From positions 2,677,001 through 2,741,000 of the forward strand of contig NZ_CP102280.1 in NCBI RefSeq assembly GCF_025150085.1: a DNA stretch of 64,000 bases, in the 5' to 3' direction. Positions 19,607-27,887 of the stretch are shown here, piece after piece (the first letter of the stretch is position 1; each line of letters begins with the position of its first letter). The notes below the pieces were generated by a model, which saw nothing but the letters and a program-made list of their open reading frames with translations, made no database searches and was not told the origin of the DNA. The position numbers and the translations under genes are program-made. The stretch comes from Dorea longicatena. Its GTDB lineage: Bacteria > Bacillota > Clostridia > Lachnospirales > Lachnospiraceae.

Positions 19607-21361
19607 TTAAATAAACTTCATTATACCTTCCGTAATTTGCTCTTTCGTCAGATGATTCTCTTTCAGAACTTCTGCCACATCATAACGATCGAGGAACTCT
19701 TTCTTCAGTCCGAAGTTCAGAACCTTCATGTCCGAATCTCCGTAGAATCTTGCGATCTTCTCGCCGAATCCGCCATCCAGAATACCATCTTCCAGAGTGA
19801 TCACAACATCATGATCTTTCTTAAGCTCTTCCAGAAGTTCTGCATCAATACCTGTAATATAATATGGATTGATCACAGTTGCATCTGTTCCGGTTACTTT
19901 CTTAAGCTCTTCAGCAACTTCTTTACCAAGTCCGTAGAATGTTCCAAGTCCAATCACTGCAACCTTAGAACCTTTCTGAGTTACTTCGTATTTGTTCAGA
20001 TCACCGAAGTCTTTTGTAATCTCTTTTCCGTCTGAGATCACGCTGCCGCCCGGAAGCTTGATTGCTACCGGATACTCATTCTGTTCGATACTCCAGTCGA
20101 GCATTGCCAGGTATTCTTCCTTCGTTGTCGGAGCAAAGTATACTAGATTCGGGATATTTGCCATCATCGGGATGTCATATAGTCCAAGGTGTGTCACATC
20201 ATTCATTCCGTATACCGAACCACAGAATGTTACAATAGTTGCCGGGCTGTTGTTGATGCAGAGATCCTGTGCGATCTGATCATAAGTTCTCTGTACAAAT
20301 GTGCTGTATACACCATAAACCGGTTTTCCGCCATTTGCGGCAATTCCGGAAGCAAGTGCTACAGCTGTCTCTTCTGCGATACCGACATCTACGAACTGTT
20401 TTCCTGCTTCTTTTCTCTTATCTTCTGTGAATCCCATAACAGTCGGTGTTCCGGATGTGATCGCTACTACTGCCGGATCTTTTTTCATCTTATCCAAAAG
20501 ATAATTCATGGAAATATCCGAATAGTCTTCTTCTGTCATCTCGTATAACGGTTCACCTGTCTCGATATGAAATGGTCCGTTATAATGCCATACTTCTTTG
20601 TTCTGCTCTGCCGGTGCATAACCCTTTCCCTTTAAGGTATTGATATGCACAACAACTGGTTTCTTGCTGTCTTTGACACTCTGGAATGCTTCGATCAGCT
20701 CTCCGACGTCATTTCCGTGATCCACGTAAATGTAATCTAATCCCATAGCTTTGAACAGGTTGCATTCTGCCTGTCCGTTTGCCTCACGGAGTAATTTTAA
20801 GTTGCCATATAATCCGCCGTGGTTTTCTGCGATGGACATATCATTGTCATTTACAATGATGATCAGATTTCCGTCTAATTCTACTGCATAGTCCAGTCCT
20901 TCCAGTGCTTCACCGCCGCTTAAGGAACCGTCACCGATCACTGCGATCACATTTCCTTCTTCCCCTTTCAGGTCTCTTGCTTTTGCAAGTCCACACGCAA
21001 GGCTGACGGATGTAGATGTATGACCTACAGTGAAATGATCGTGTACACTTTCATTTGGATTGCTGTAGCCGGACACGTCATCGTAATGTTCTTCATAAAG
21101 ATATGCATCCTTTCTTCCTGTCAGCATCTTGTGCGGATAGGTCTGGTGTGATACGTCATATACAATCTTGTCTTTTGGTGACTCGAATACATAATGCAGT
21201 GCGATCGTTGCCTCTACCATACCGAAGTTTGGTCCGAAGTGTCCGCCGTGGATACTGGCTCTCTTTAACAGTGCTTCTCTCATCTCACCTGCCATTACGG
21301 TCATCTCGTCTACGGTTAATTTCTTTACGTCTTCTGGTCCGTTAATCTTTTCTATATACAT
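19607..21361 (-). CDS. dxs: 1-deoxy-D-xylulose-5-phosphate synthase, short variant
   Basis: 584 residues, a thiamine-diphosphate enzyme joining pyruvate and glyceraldehyde-3-phosphate at the start of the MEP isoprenoid pathway. Visible: HGGHFGPNFG, YPHKMLTGR, the ThDP motif GDGSLSGGEALEGLD...VNDNDMSI, and the pyrimidine-domain EETAVALASGIA. It is about 35 residues shorter than typical Dxs (about 620), and the usual DVGHQ is DVSHQ, so it belongs to a divergent branch and its activity could differ. It follows a merR gene with a 10-base overlap. Confidence 0.82.
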   Translation of the reverse strand: MYIEKINGPEDVKKLTVDEMTVMAGEMREALLKRASIHGGHFGPNFGMVEATIALHYVFESPKDKIVYDVSHQTYPHKMLTGRKDAYLYEEHYDDVSGYSNPNESVHDHFTVGHTSTSVSLACGLAKARDLKGEEGNVIAVIGDGSLSGGEALEGLDYAVELDGNLIIIVNDNDMSIAENHGGLYGNLKLLREANGQAECNLFKAMGLDYIYVDHGNDVGELIEAFQSVKDSKKPVVVHINTLKGKGYAPAEQNKEVWHYNGPFHIETGEPLYEMTEEDYSDISMNYLLDKMKKDPAVVAITSGTPTVMGFTEDKRKEAGKQFVDVGIAEETAVALASGIAANGGKPVYGVYSTFVQRTYDQIAQDLCINNSPATIVTFCGSVYGMNDVTHLGLYDIPMMANIPNLVYFAPTTKEEYLAMLDWSIEQNEYPVAIKLPGGSVISDGKEITKDFGDLNKYEVTQKGSKVAVIGLGTFYGLGKEVAEELKKVTGTDATVINPYYITGIDAELLEELKKDHDVVITLEDGILDGGFGEKIARFYGDSDMKVLNFGLKKEFLDRYDVAEVLKENHLTKEQITEGIMKFI

Positions 21362-21744
21362 GAACTATTCTCCTCCCAGTTTAATACTCCTGTCTTTACT
21401 GCTTCTTCGTATTTGGAAATTTTGTGATTCAACCGGTTGATCGCTGACTCTATCTGCGCTTTCTGCTCTTCTAACTTCTCTCTTTCTTCCGAAAGAAGCT
21501 GAAGTCTTGCTTCAAATGTCTCGTCGCCCTCCTGATATAATTTTACATACTCGATCAGTGCCTCCACGGGAAGTCCTGCTTTTCTCATACAGATCACAAG
21601 CTCCACCCATCCAAGGTCTGATTCCTGATAGTCTCTGATTCCGCCTGCCGTACGTGTTACTTCCGGTATCATGCCGATGCGTTCATAATAACGCAGGGTA
21701 TCAGCGGAAATGTCATATGTTTCACTTACTTCTTTTATCGTCAA
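21352..21744 (-). CDS. MerR-family transcriptional regulator
   Basis: About 130 residues. Winged HTH (TIKEVSETYDISADTLRYYERIG), then a dimerising coiled coil (about 75-115). I use the TTG start at 21742-21744: AAAGGTGG lies 8 bases upstream, it gives the standard (M)TIKEVSE start, and upstream in-frame codons lie in the promoter itself. It overlaps dxs by 10 bases. The promoter has the 19-bp spacer dyad of MerR-activated promoters, so it probably controls its own operon, including dxs. The signal is unknown. Confidence 0.85.
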   Translation of the reverse strand: MTIKEVSETYDISADTLRYYERIGMIPEVTRTAGGIRDYQESDLGWVELVICMRKAGLPVEALIEYVKLYQEGDETFEARLQLLSEEREKLEEQKAQIESAINRLNHKISKYEEAVKTGVLNWEENSSCI

Positions 21745-21769
21745 TCCAGACACCACCTTTCCGTTCATT

Positions 21770-21800
21770 ACTATAGCACTTGGAGTTCGCTCCAAGTCAA
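21770..21800 (-). promoter_or_regulatory. MerR-type promoter with 19-bp spacer and dyad
   Basis: TTGACT (21795-21800), 19 bases, TATAGT (21770-21775). The spacer holds ACTTGGAG-CGAA-CTCCAAGT, an 8-bp inverted repeat centred between the two hexamers, the classic MerR operator arrangement. Confidence 0.85.
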
Positions 21801-21888
21801 GATTTTTTCCAAAAATGTAAGAGTAAATTCCGGATTATACAATTCATCCTGTATTTTCTGATATCTGCAGAAGCTGCATAGCAATAAC

Positions 21889-21945
21889 AAAAGCCGTCAG
21901 GGAATATAATTCTAATTCATACATTAACATTCCCTGACGGCTTTT
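21889..21945 (-). terminator. Terminator of the aminotransferase operon
   Basis: A 17-bp perfect stem (AAAAGCCGTCAGGGAAT, 21889-21905, with 21929-21945), followed by TTTTGTTATT on the minus strand. It lies 51 bases beyond the aminotransferase stop. Confidence 0.88.
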
Positions 21946-21995
21946 CTATTTCTATTATTTCTTTTAAATTCTCTTCAAATCAGCTTCCGTCAACC

Positions 21996-23168
21996 TTACT
22001 TCTGGCTTCTCAGTCTCTCAACAAACCGACTGAGTCTTCCGATCGCTTCTTTCAGATCTTCCAGTGAGTACGCATACGATACACGCAGGAAACCTTCCCC
22101 GCTCTCACCAAACGCACTTCCCGGTACGACCGCAACCTTTTCCTCTTCCAGGAACCGCATTGCGAATTCTTCAGAAGTCATACCAAATTCTTTGATACTT
22201 GGGAAGATATAGAATGCACCAAACGGCTCGAAGCATTCTAACTTCATCTTTGCAAATTCATTGACCAGATATCTTCGTCTCTGGTTGTATGCATTTCTCA
22301 TCTGCTGTACTTCATCTTCGCAGTGGCGTAAGCCCTCGATGGCTGCATACTGGCTGTTGGTCGGCGCACACATGATTGCAAACTGATGGATCTTCAGCAT
22401 CTGTTCTATGATCACAGATGGTCCGCAGATATAGCCAAGTCTCCATCCTGTCATGGCAAATCCTTTGGAGAATCCGTTGATCACCAGTGTTCTTTCCTTC
22501 ATTCCCGGAAGGGATGAAATGGACACATGCTCTGTCTTATATGTAAGTTCGGAGTAAATCTCATCCGAAAGTACATACAGATCATGTCTCTTCACAACTT
22601 CGGCGATCGGCTCCAGATCTTCTTTTGTCATGATCGATCCGGTCGGGTTATTTGGGAACGGCATTACCAGCATCTTTGTCTTCGGTGTGATCGCTGCTTC
22701 CAATTCTTCTGCCGTCAGCTTGAATTCATTTTTCTGCTGAAGCGGAATCACAACCGGGTTACCGTCTGCCAAAATCGTACAAGGCACATAAGACACATAA
22801 CTTGGCTGCGGGATCAGGACTTCATCTCCCTGATCCAGCATTGCACGCAGTGCCACATCGATTCCTTCACTTCCTCCGACCGTCACCATGATCTCATGAT
22901 CCGGGTCATATTCTACATGGATCTTACGTTCCAGATATTTACTGATCTCAATCTTCAAATCCTTAAGACCTGCATTCGATGTATAGAAAGTCTTGCCCTG
23001 TTCCAGGGTGTAGATACCTTCCTCTCTGATTCTCCATGGTGTGTCAAAATCAGGTTCTCCTACACCAAGGGATATTGCGTCCGGCATCTCACTTACCAGG
23101 TCAAAGAATTTACGGATTCCAGATGGTTCGATGCCTGTGATTTTCTTAGATAATGGATTTCTCATCAT
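21996..23168 (-). CDS. Pyridoxal-phosphate aminotransferase (class I/II)
   Basis: 390 residues of fold-type I. Visible: the substrate loop SLGVGEPDFDTP, the PLP-phosphate region MVTVGGSEGIDVAL, VMPFPNNPTGS, the Asp/Tyr pair in LSDEIYSEL and the Schiff-base lysine in NGFSKGFAMTGWRLGY. The C-terminal Arg lies in FLRVSYAYS. Probably acts on aromatic or aliphatic amino acids. The start overlaps the Lrp stop by 4 bases (ATGA), tying its expression to the regulator. Confidence 0.93.
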   Translation of the reverse strand: MMRNPLSKKITGIEPSGIRKFFDLVSEMPDAISLGVGEPDFDTPWRIREEGIYTLEQGKTFYTSNAGLKDLKIEISKYLERKIHVEYDPDHEIMVTVGGSEGIDVALRAMLDQGDEVLIPQPSYVSYVPCTILADGNPVVIPLQQKNEFKLTAEELEAAITPKTKMLVMPFPNNPTGSIMTKEDLEPIAEVVKRHDLYVLSDEIYSELTYKTEHVSISSLPGMKERTLVINGFSKGFAMTGWRLGYICGPSVIIEQMLKIHQFAIMCAPTNSQYAAIEGLRHCEDEVQQMRNAYNQRRRYLVNEFAKMKLECFEPFGAFYIFPSIKEFGMTSEEFAMRFLEEEKVAVVPGSAFGESGEGFLRVSYAYSLEDLKEAIGRLSRFVERLRSQK

Positions 23169-23659
23169 GGTGTTATAAGCATCCTTTCTGGTTTTTTCTG
23201 CCCGAACATGATTGTTCCATGGTCTTTATATTTCTTTAATACGAACTGTGTACTGGTTCCTGTGACATCTTCGATCGGTGATAATTTACTTGATACGAAC
23301 TTTGACACTTCCTGTAATGTCTTGCCTTCAATCAGCACCATCATGTCAAAATCACCGGAGATCAGATATACAGCCGATACTTCCGGATAATTACAGATCC
23401 GTTCTGCGGTCTTGTCAAATCCTGTGTCACGCTGTGGTGTTACTTTTACTTCGATCAGTGCATTGACGTACTCGGTTCCTGTCTTATCCCAGTCGATCAG
23501 TGTATGATACCCACAGATGATCTTTGCTCTTTCCATGGCTGAAATCTCATTTGCTACGGTTACTTCATCGGTTCCAAGAAGAACTGCCAGTTCTCCGAGG
23601 TCTACCCTGCTATGCTTCTCCAGATACAGGAGTATCTGCTTTCTTAATTCTTCCATCAT
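23165..23659 (-). CDS. Lrp/AsnC-family regulator
   Basis: 164 residues. N-terminal HTH (about 3-50) and C-terminal RAM ligand domain (YVNALIEVKVTP, VYLISGDFDMMVLIEG). Feast/famine regulators sense amino acids, and this one is co-transcribed with an aminotransferase. Its first 50 bases overlap the end of the AIR-synthase-like gene in another frame. I see no better downstream start, so the long overlap seems real. Confidence 0.92.
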   Translation of the reverse strand: MMEELRKQILLYLEKHSRVDLGELAVLLGTDEVTVANEISAMERAKIICGYHTLIDWDKTGTEYVNALIEVKVTPQRDTGFDKTAERICNYPEVSAVYLISGDFDMMVLIEGKTLQEVSKFVSSKLSPIEDVTGTSTQFVLKKYKDHGTIMFGQKKPERMLITP

Positions 23660-24626
23660 TCATACCTCCGCTGTAAAGCTTCAAGATCTCATCCGGAGCC
23701 GGACGGTCGATATAACGCATCTCTTCTCCATTTCTTAAGATCTTATCGTTATTGTCTGTTGTATGTCCGATTACTGCTGCTGTAATCCCCTGATTGTTCA
23801 GCGCATCTGCCAGTACTTCCCCATTGTCAGTCACAGCCAGAAAACTTCCTGTGGATATCATCTGATACGGATTCAGTCGGAAATGTTCGCATACCTCGAT
23901 CGTTTCCTGTAAAATGCTGATCTTCTTCATATCAAGATCCAGTCCCTGATTAAGTTCCAGGGCAAGATTCCACAGTGCTGCCAAGATTCCGCCATCTGCG
24001 ACCTGACGTACGACAAATGCGCCCCCGGCTTTTGCGGCTTCGATTTCTTTTGGAGCAAATATCTGCTGTCCGTATAACTTTATCTGCTTCATGAAAACCG
24101 GCGCAAAACGAGTCTTAAGTTCCTGTTCTTTTTCTTCTGTGATCCTGAGCATGCCATCCATTCCCGCATGACCCACGAACACGATGTCCCTGCAGGCTCG
24201 TGCGGTTTCCCGGTTCCAGGCTTCTTCCTTCGGTGCCTTTGCAATTCCCGTAACAGTCACTGCGATCACCTGAACTGCCGGATTGGCGGATGCCTGTACC
24301 GCAACAAGGTTTATGTTATATTTTTTACATGCTTTTTTCAGAAGTTTTTCGATCTTGTGGATTCTGGATTTGAACACATATTCCGGATAGGCAATCTGTA
24401 CACTGACGCTTGCAGATGTTTCGTGCGTATCCTGCATATCCTCGTTCTTTATATCTGTGTCTGTTTCCTCGTCTTCTGTTATATCCGGGCAGACAGAAAA
24501 CACTGTACCCTGCGCTGCCAGTGCATTTGCAGTCTGTGCAAGTGCGTGTACACCGATCTGCGGTGATAATCCGTAGACGGTAACTGTTTCACTTATAAGC
24601 TGTTCTGTCTGTGTCTCTAACTTCAT
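23610..24626 (-). CDS. AIR synthase-related (PurM/HypE/ThiL-fold) protein
   Basis: 338 residues. The C-terminal half resembles the PurM-C domain: AGGAFVVRQVADGGILAALWNLA, ISILQETIEVCEHFRLNPYQMISTGS and VIGHTT. The N-terminal half is divergent, with an acidic linker (about 60-75). GHAGMDGMLRITEE suggests a HypE-like arrangement. The substrate is unknown. First gene of the operon with Lrp and an aminotransferase, an association I recall from other Lachnospiraceae. Confidence 0.75.
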   Translation of the reverse strand: MKLETQTEQLISETVTVYGLSPQIGVHALAQTANALAAQGTVFSVCPDITEDEETDTDIKNEDMQDTHETSASVSVQIAYPEYVFKSRIHKIEKLLKKACKKYNINLVAVQASANPAVQVIAVTVTGIAKAPKEEAWNRETARACRDIVFVGHAGMDGMLRITEEKEQELKTRFAPVFMKQIKLYGQQIFAPKEIEAAKAGGAFVVRQVADGGILAALWNLALELNQGLDLDMKKISILQETIEVCEHFRLNPYQMISTGSFLAVTDNGEVLADALNNQGITAAVIGHTTDNNDKILRNGEEMRYIDRPAPDEILKLYSGGMNDGRIKKADTPVSGEA

Positions 24627-24731
24627 GCTTGTTACGTTCCCCTTTTATCTTTTATTCTCTTCATTCCCAGCATTCCGTACATTCTTACTATGTCTGCACG
24701 ATGGCAACACACTTTTCTTTATATAAGATGC

Positions 24732-24833
24732 TTATACAAGATACGGAATGATCATCGTTGCCACCATGGCAATGATAACAATAAGTACAACAATTGATAC
24801 AATTCTTCTTGTTCTTTTATTGTTAAAATTCAT
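24732..24833 (-). CDS. DUF4044-like small membrane peptide (33 aa)
   Basis: ATG at 24831-24833 with an AAGG site upstream, TAA at 24732-24734. The peptide begins MNFNNKRTRRIVS, then a single hydrophobic helix (VVLIVIIAMVATMII) and PYLV at the end. This matches my memory of the DUF4044 peptides of Clostridia. Its position just downstream of nth supports a conserved small gene. Function unknown. Confidence 0.8.
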   Translation of the reverse strand: MNFNNKRTRRIVSIVVLIVIIAMVATMIIPYLV

Positions 24834-24902
24834 TCTTCTACCTTCTTTAATTCTATTCCCGTTACCGATTATCAGTTTTTACGTAAACAGTAACGTATTT
24901 CT

Positions 24903-25529
24903 CTACATTTTATACTCTTTACAATATTTTTGCAAGAAACAATCCTCACATTTCGGACTCCTTGCACTGCAGATCGTACGTCCGAATGTAATGATATGAA
25001 TATTCCAGAGAATCCAGTGATCCTCCGGCAGTTCCTTCATCAAATCCTGTTCGATCTTGTCCGGATCCTGATTCTTCGTAAGTCCGAGCCGATTGGATAT
25101 GCGCTTTACATGTGTATCCACGACCACACTCGGCACGTGATAGATATTTCCGCGGATCACATTGGCTGTCTTTCTGCCTACTCCCGCCAGACTTAAAAGG
25201 TCTTCAAGTTCTGATGGGACTTCTCCGTTATATTTATCCCGGATGTCTTTCATACAGGCTATGATATTCTTCGCTTTATTATGATAGAATCCCGTTGGTT
25301 TGATATCCTGTTCTAATTCTTTCAGGTCTGCGTCCGCAAATGCTTCGACAGACGGGTACTTCCGGAACAGATCTTTTGTTACAATATTGACTCTTGCATC
25401 GGTACACTGCGCACTTAACATCGTAGCGATCAGAAGCTGCCACGGAGTTTCATAATTCAGATAACAGATAAATTCTGTTCCGTATTTTTCATCCAGAAGT
25501 TCCAGGATCTCTCCCGTTCTTTTTTTCAT
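24903..25529 (-). CDS. nth: Endonuclease III
   Basis: 208 residues. Helix-hairpin-helix LSLAGVGRKTANVI with catalytic K120, catalytic D138 in VVDTHVKR, and the 4Fe-4S ligands C187, C194, C197 and C203 at the same spacing as in the E. coli enzyme. It removes oxidised pyrimidines and nicks the abasic site. Confidence 0.97.
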   Translation of the reverse strand: MKKRTGEILELLDEKYGTEFICYLNYETPWQLLIATMLSAQCTDARVNIVTKDLFRKYPSVEAFADADLKELEQDIKPTGFYHNKAKNIIACMKDIRDKYNGEVPSELEDLLSLAGVGRKTANVIRGNIYHVPSVVVDTHVKRISNRLGLTKNQDPDKIEQDLMKELPEDHWILWNIHIITFGRTICSARSPKCEDCFLQKYCKEYKM

Positions 25530-25555
25530 AATTCTATTTCCTTTTATATTGATAC

Positions 25556-27343
25556 TTATTTTATTCTCACTTTATCAATTTCCACTTTACAGACCCTGGC
25601 TTCCTGATTCAGCGGGTTTCTGTTCTGATAATCGAACAGGATATAGGTATCTGCCAGTTTAAAATATTCTAAATGCGTCATTTTACGCATCTGATTTCTG
25701 TCGTATTTTCCATAATCCGGAAGGTACATATGTGTCTCTTCTTCTTTTTCATAAAATGCTCTCGCCACATTCTTTTCCACCAGATAATCCCCGGCGAATT
25801 CCGGACGGCTCTTCGCATTTTCACGAAGATAATAATCATATGTGAGCACTTCCCGGAACAGATCTTCTTTTTCTTTATGATGAAGCCGTATATAATTCAG
25901 CAGTATCTCATATCTGGCACTCCGCTTGTGTTGAACGGCGTTATAACCATTGTCTTCGTAATAAGATGCAAGCCGGTCATACATGGTGAATGCAGAATCG
26001 TATTCCTTTTCCAGTTCTTCCATCGTATTCGTAAACTGACGGCTGTTATAGTAGACCTCCACCATCTCCTCAATCCCTTTCAGGCGCAGCACATCTTCAT
26101 AGGAAATCCATTTTGTATACAGTACTTCATACGGTGGGTGCGCTTTATGGACAATGCCGTACTCTTCCTGATGCTCCTGCATAAAGGATCCCTTAAGCAC
26201 TTTCAGGAATCCCAGCTGGAGCTGCTCCGGTTTTAATGCATAGACATCATCAAAGGAATGTGCGAAGCTTTCCACATCTTCGTACGGAAGGCCGGCGATC
26301 AGATCCAGATGTTCGTGCACATTTACCTTATTCTGAATTCTTCTCACGATTTTAGATACTTTTTCAAAGTCCATAACTCTGTGGATCTCTTTGATCGTCT
26401 TCGGATTTGTTGACTGTACACCGATCTCAAGCTGTACCAGTCCCGGGCGCATCTGTTCCAGAAGTTCCAGTTCTTCTTCATTCAGAATATCCGCGGCAAT
26501 CTCAAAGTGGAAGTTCGTAATGCCATTATCATGCTCCATGATATATTTCCAGATAGCAATGCTGTGGTCGTGTTTGCAGTTGAATGTACGGTCAACAAAT
26601 TTCACCTGCGGTACTTTGTGGTCAAGGAAAAACTGCAGCTCCTTCTTCACCAGTTCTATATCCCTGAAACGCAGACGCTTGTCCACCGATGACAGACAAT
26701 AGCTGCAGGAGAACGGGCATCCTCTGCTTGTCTCGTAGTAAATGATCTTGTGTTCAAAATCTTCCATATGATCGTAGACAAATGGGACTTCGCTCAGATC
26801 CATGATCGGACGCCACGGATTGTCGATAATTTTCTCTTTTTCTTCCCGGAAAGTGATTCCGTCCACACCCTTTAACTGGTTATCCACACTCTCCGATTTC
26901 TTCCAGGAATTATCCACATTTTTATCCTGATATCCACATACATTTTCTCTTTTTTCGAATTCATTTCGGTATATCCGGCAGATTTCTTTGAAAGTTTTCT
27001 CTCCTTCGCCTTTCATCACTCCTTTGACACATGGAAGCCGTCTTAATACTTCTTTTGCATCATAGGAAACCTCCGGCCCGCCAAGCCAGATTGGCATATC
27101 CGGACGCAGCTTTCCGATTTCCAGCACAATTTCTTCTATATAGTCCAAATTCCAGATATAGCAGGAAAGGCAGAGAATATCCGGTTGTCTCTTATAGATG
27201 TCCATCAGGATATCGTCCTTTTGCTGGTTGATCGTATATTCTCCGATCTCCACCGCCGGATCCTCGGCATAGGCTTTCAGGCTGTAGACCGCCAGATTGG
27301 AATGTATATATTTTGCATTGACTGCTGCCAGTAATATCTTCAT
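25556..27343 (-). CDS. B12-binding radical SAM protein (DUF4080 type)
   Basis: About 595 residues. N-terminal cobalamin-binding domain (ILLAAVNAKYIHSNLAV, WLGGPEVSYD), then a radical SAM core with CX3CX2C at C209, C213 and C216 (SRGCPFSCSYC), and a C-terminal DUF4080-like part. The start is the ATG at 27341-27343 (GGAGG site); the frame is open 21 codons further. A Lys/Asn/Asp-rich insert (about 130-162) separates the two domains. The reaction is unknown. Confidence 0.88.
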   Translation of the reverse strand: MKILLAAVNAKYIHSNLAVYSLKAYAEDPAVEIGEYTINQQKDDILMDIYKRQPDILCLSCYIWNLDYIEEIVLEIGKLRPDMPIWLGGPEVSYDAKEVLRRLPCVKGVMKGEGEKTFKEICRIYRNEFEKRENVCGYQDKNVDNSWKKSESVDNQLKGVDGITFREEKEKIIDNPWRPIMDLSEVPFVYDHMEDFEHKIIYYETSRGCPFSCSYCLSSVDKRLRFRDIELVKKELQFFLDHKVPQVKFVDRTFNCKHDHSIAIWKYIMEHDNGITNFHFEIAADILNEEELELLEQMRPGLVQLEIGVQSTNPKTIKEIHRVMDFEKVSKIVRRIQNKVNVHEHLDLIAGLPYEDVESFAHSFDDVYALKPEQLQLGFLKVLKGSFMQEHQEEYGIVHKAHPPYEVLYTKWISYEDVLRLKGIEEMVEVYYNSRQFTNTMEELEKEYDSAFTMYDRLASYYEDNGYNAVQHKRSARYEILLNYIRLHHKEKEDLFREVLTYDYYLRENAKSRPEFAGDYLVEKNVARAFYEKEEETHMYLPDYGKYDRNQMRKMTHLEYFKLADTYILFDYQNRNPLNQEARVCKVEIDKVRIK

Positions 27344-27453
27344 TATTCTTTCCTCCAGATCAGAATTTTTCCCTTCAGGCATACACCCGATCAGATAAAT
27401 TCTCATATATCTAGGTATTATAAATTGGTATCGCCTTTTTTACAACATTTCCA

Positions 27454-27482
27454 TTGACTTTTTGCCCGGAACACGTTAAAAT
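27454..27482 (+). promoter_or_regulatory. Promoter of the SRP RNA gene
   Basis: TTGACT (27454-27459), a 17-base spacer, and TAAAAT (27477-27482), predicting a start near 27489. Confidence 0.8.
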
Positions 27483-27487
27483 GTTGA

Positions 27488-27754
27488 GCTGTGCAGCCGG
27501 GGTGTTAGCGGTACCTTGCACCTGCAATCCGCTATAGCAGGGGTGATATTGCGCAGAGGGCTTGTTTTTGCAGAGCTGCCCTTGGAAAGTGACGTTGATG
27601 TTTGGGTCTTACGCGACGGGACTCCATGAACCGTGTCAGGTCAGGAATGAAGCAGCACTAAGTGGAACCTCTCGGGTGCCGTAAGGGTGCCTGGGCTGAG
27701 TTAACTACCAAGGTAACGTCTGTGAAGGCTCGTTCGAAGCGCAATGCACATAAA
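27488..27754 (+). ncRNA. ffs: Signal recognition particle RNA, large bacterial type
   Basis: About 265 nt. Helix 8 with the SRP54/Ffh-binding loop is plain: TGTCAGGTCAGGAATGAAGC followed by AGCACTAAG. The Alu domain is also present (GGTACCTTGCACCTGCAATC near 27509; CGGGTGCC...GGTGCCTGGGCTGAG near 27675), so it is the Bacillus-type RNA, not the short 4.5S form. The 5' GTGCA and 3' TGCAC ends can pair. Exact ends are estimated from the promoter and from the B. subtilis homologue. Confidence 0.95.
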
Positions 27755-27848
27755 TAATAATATAGTATTCATCTTATCCACTGTGATTTTTCGCATGTGG
27801 GTATTTTTTATATACAGAACCTGCCATGGCCGGTTTTCTATAAAAATA

Positions 27849-27882
27849 GAGACAGAAGAATTTCCAAAATTCCTCTGTCTCC
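27849..27882. terminator. Bidirectional terminator between ffs and the transporter gene
   Basis: GAGACAGA (27849-27856) pairs with TCTGTCTC, with further AATT/AATT pairing inside. A run of T follows on both strands. It lies 5 bases beyond the end of the minus-strand transporter gene. Confidence 0.75.
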
Positions 27883-27887
27883 GTTTT

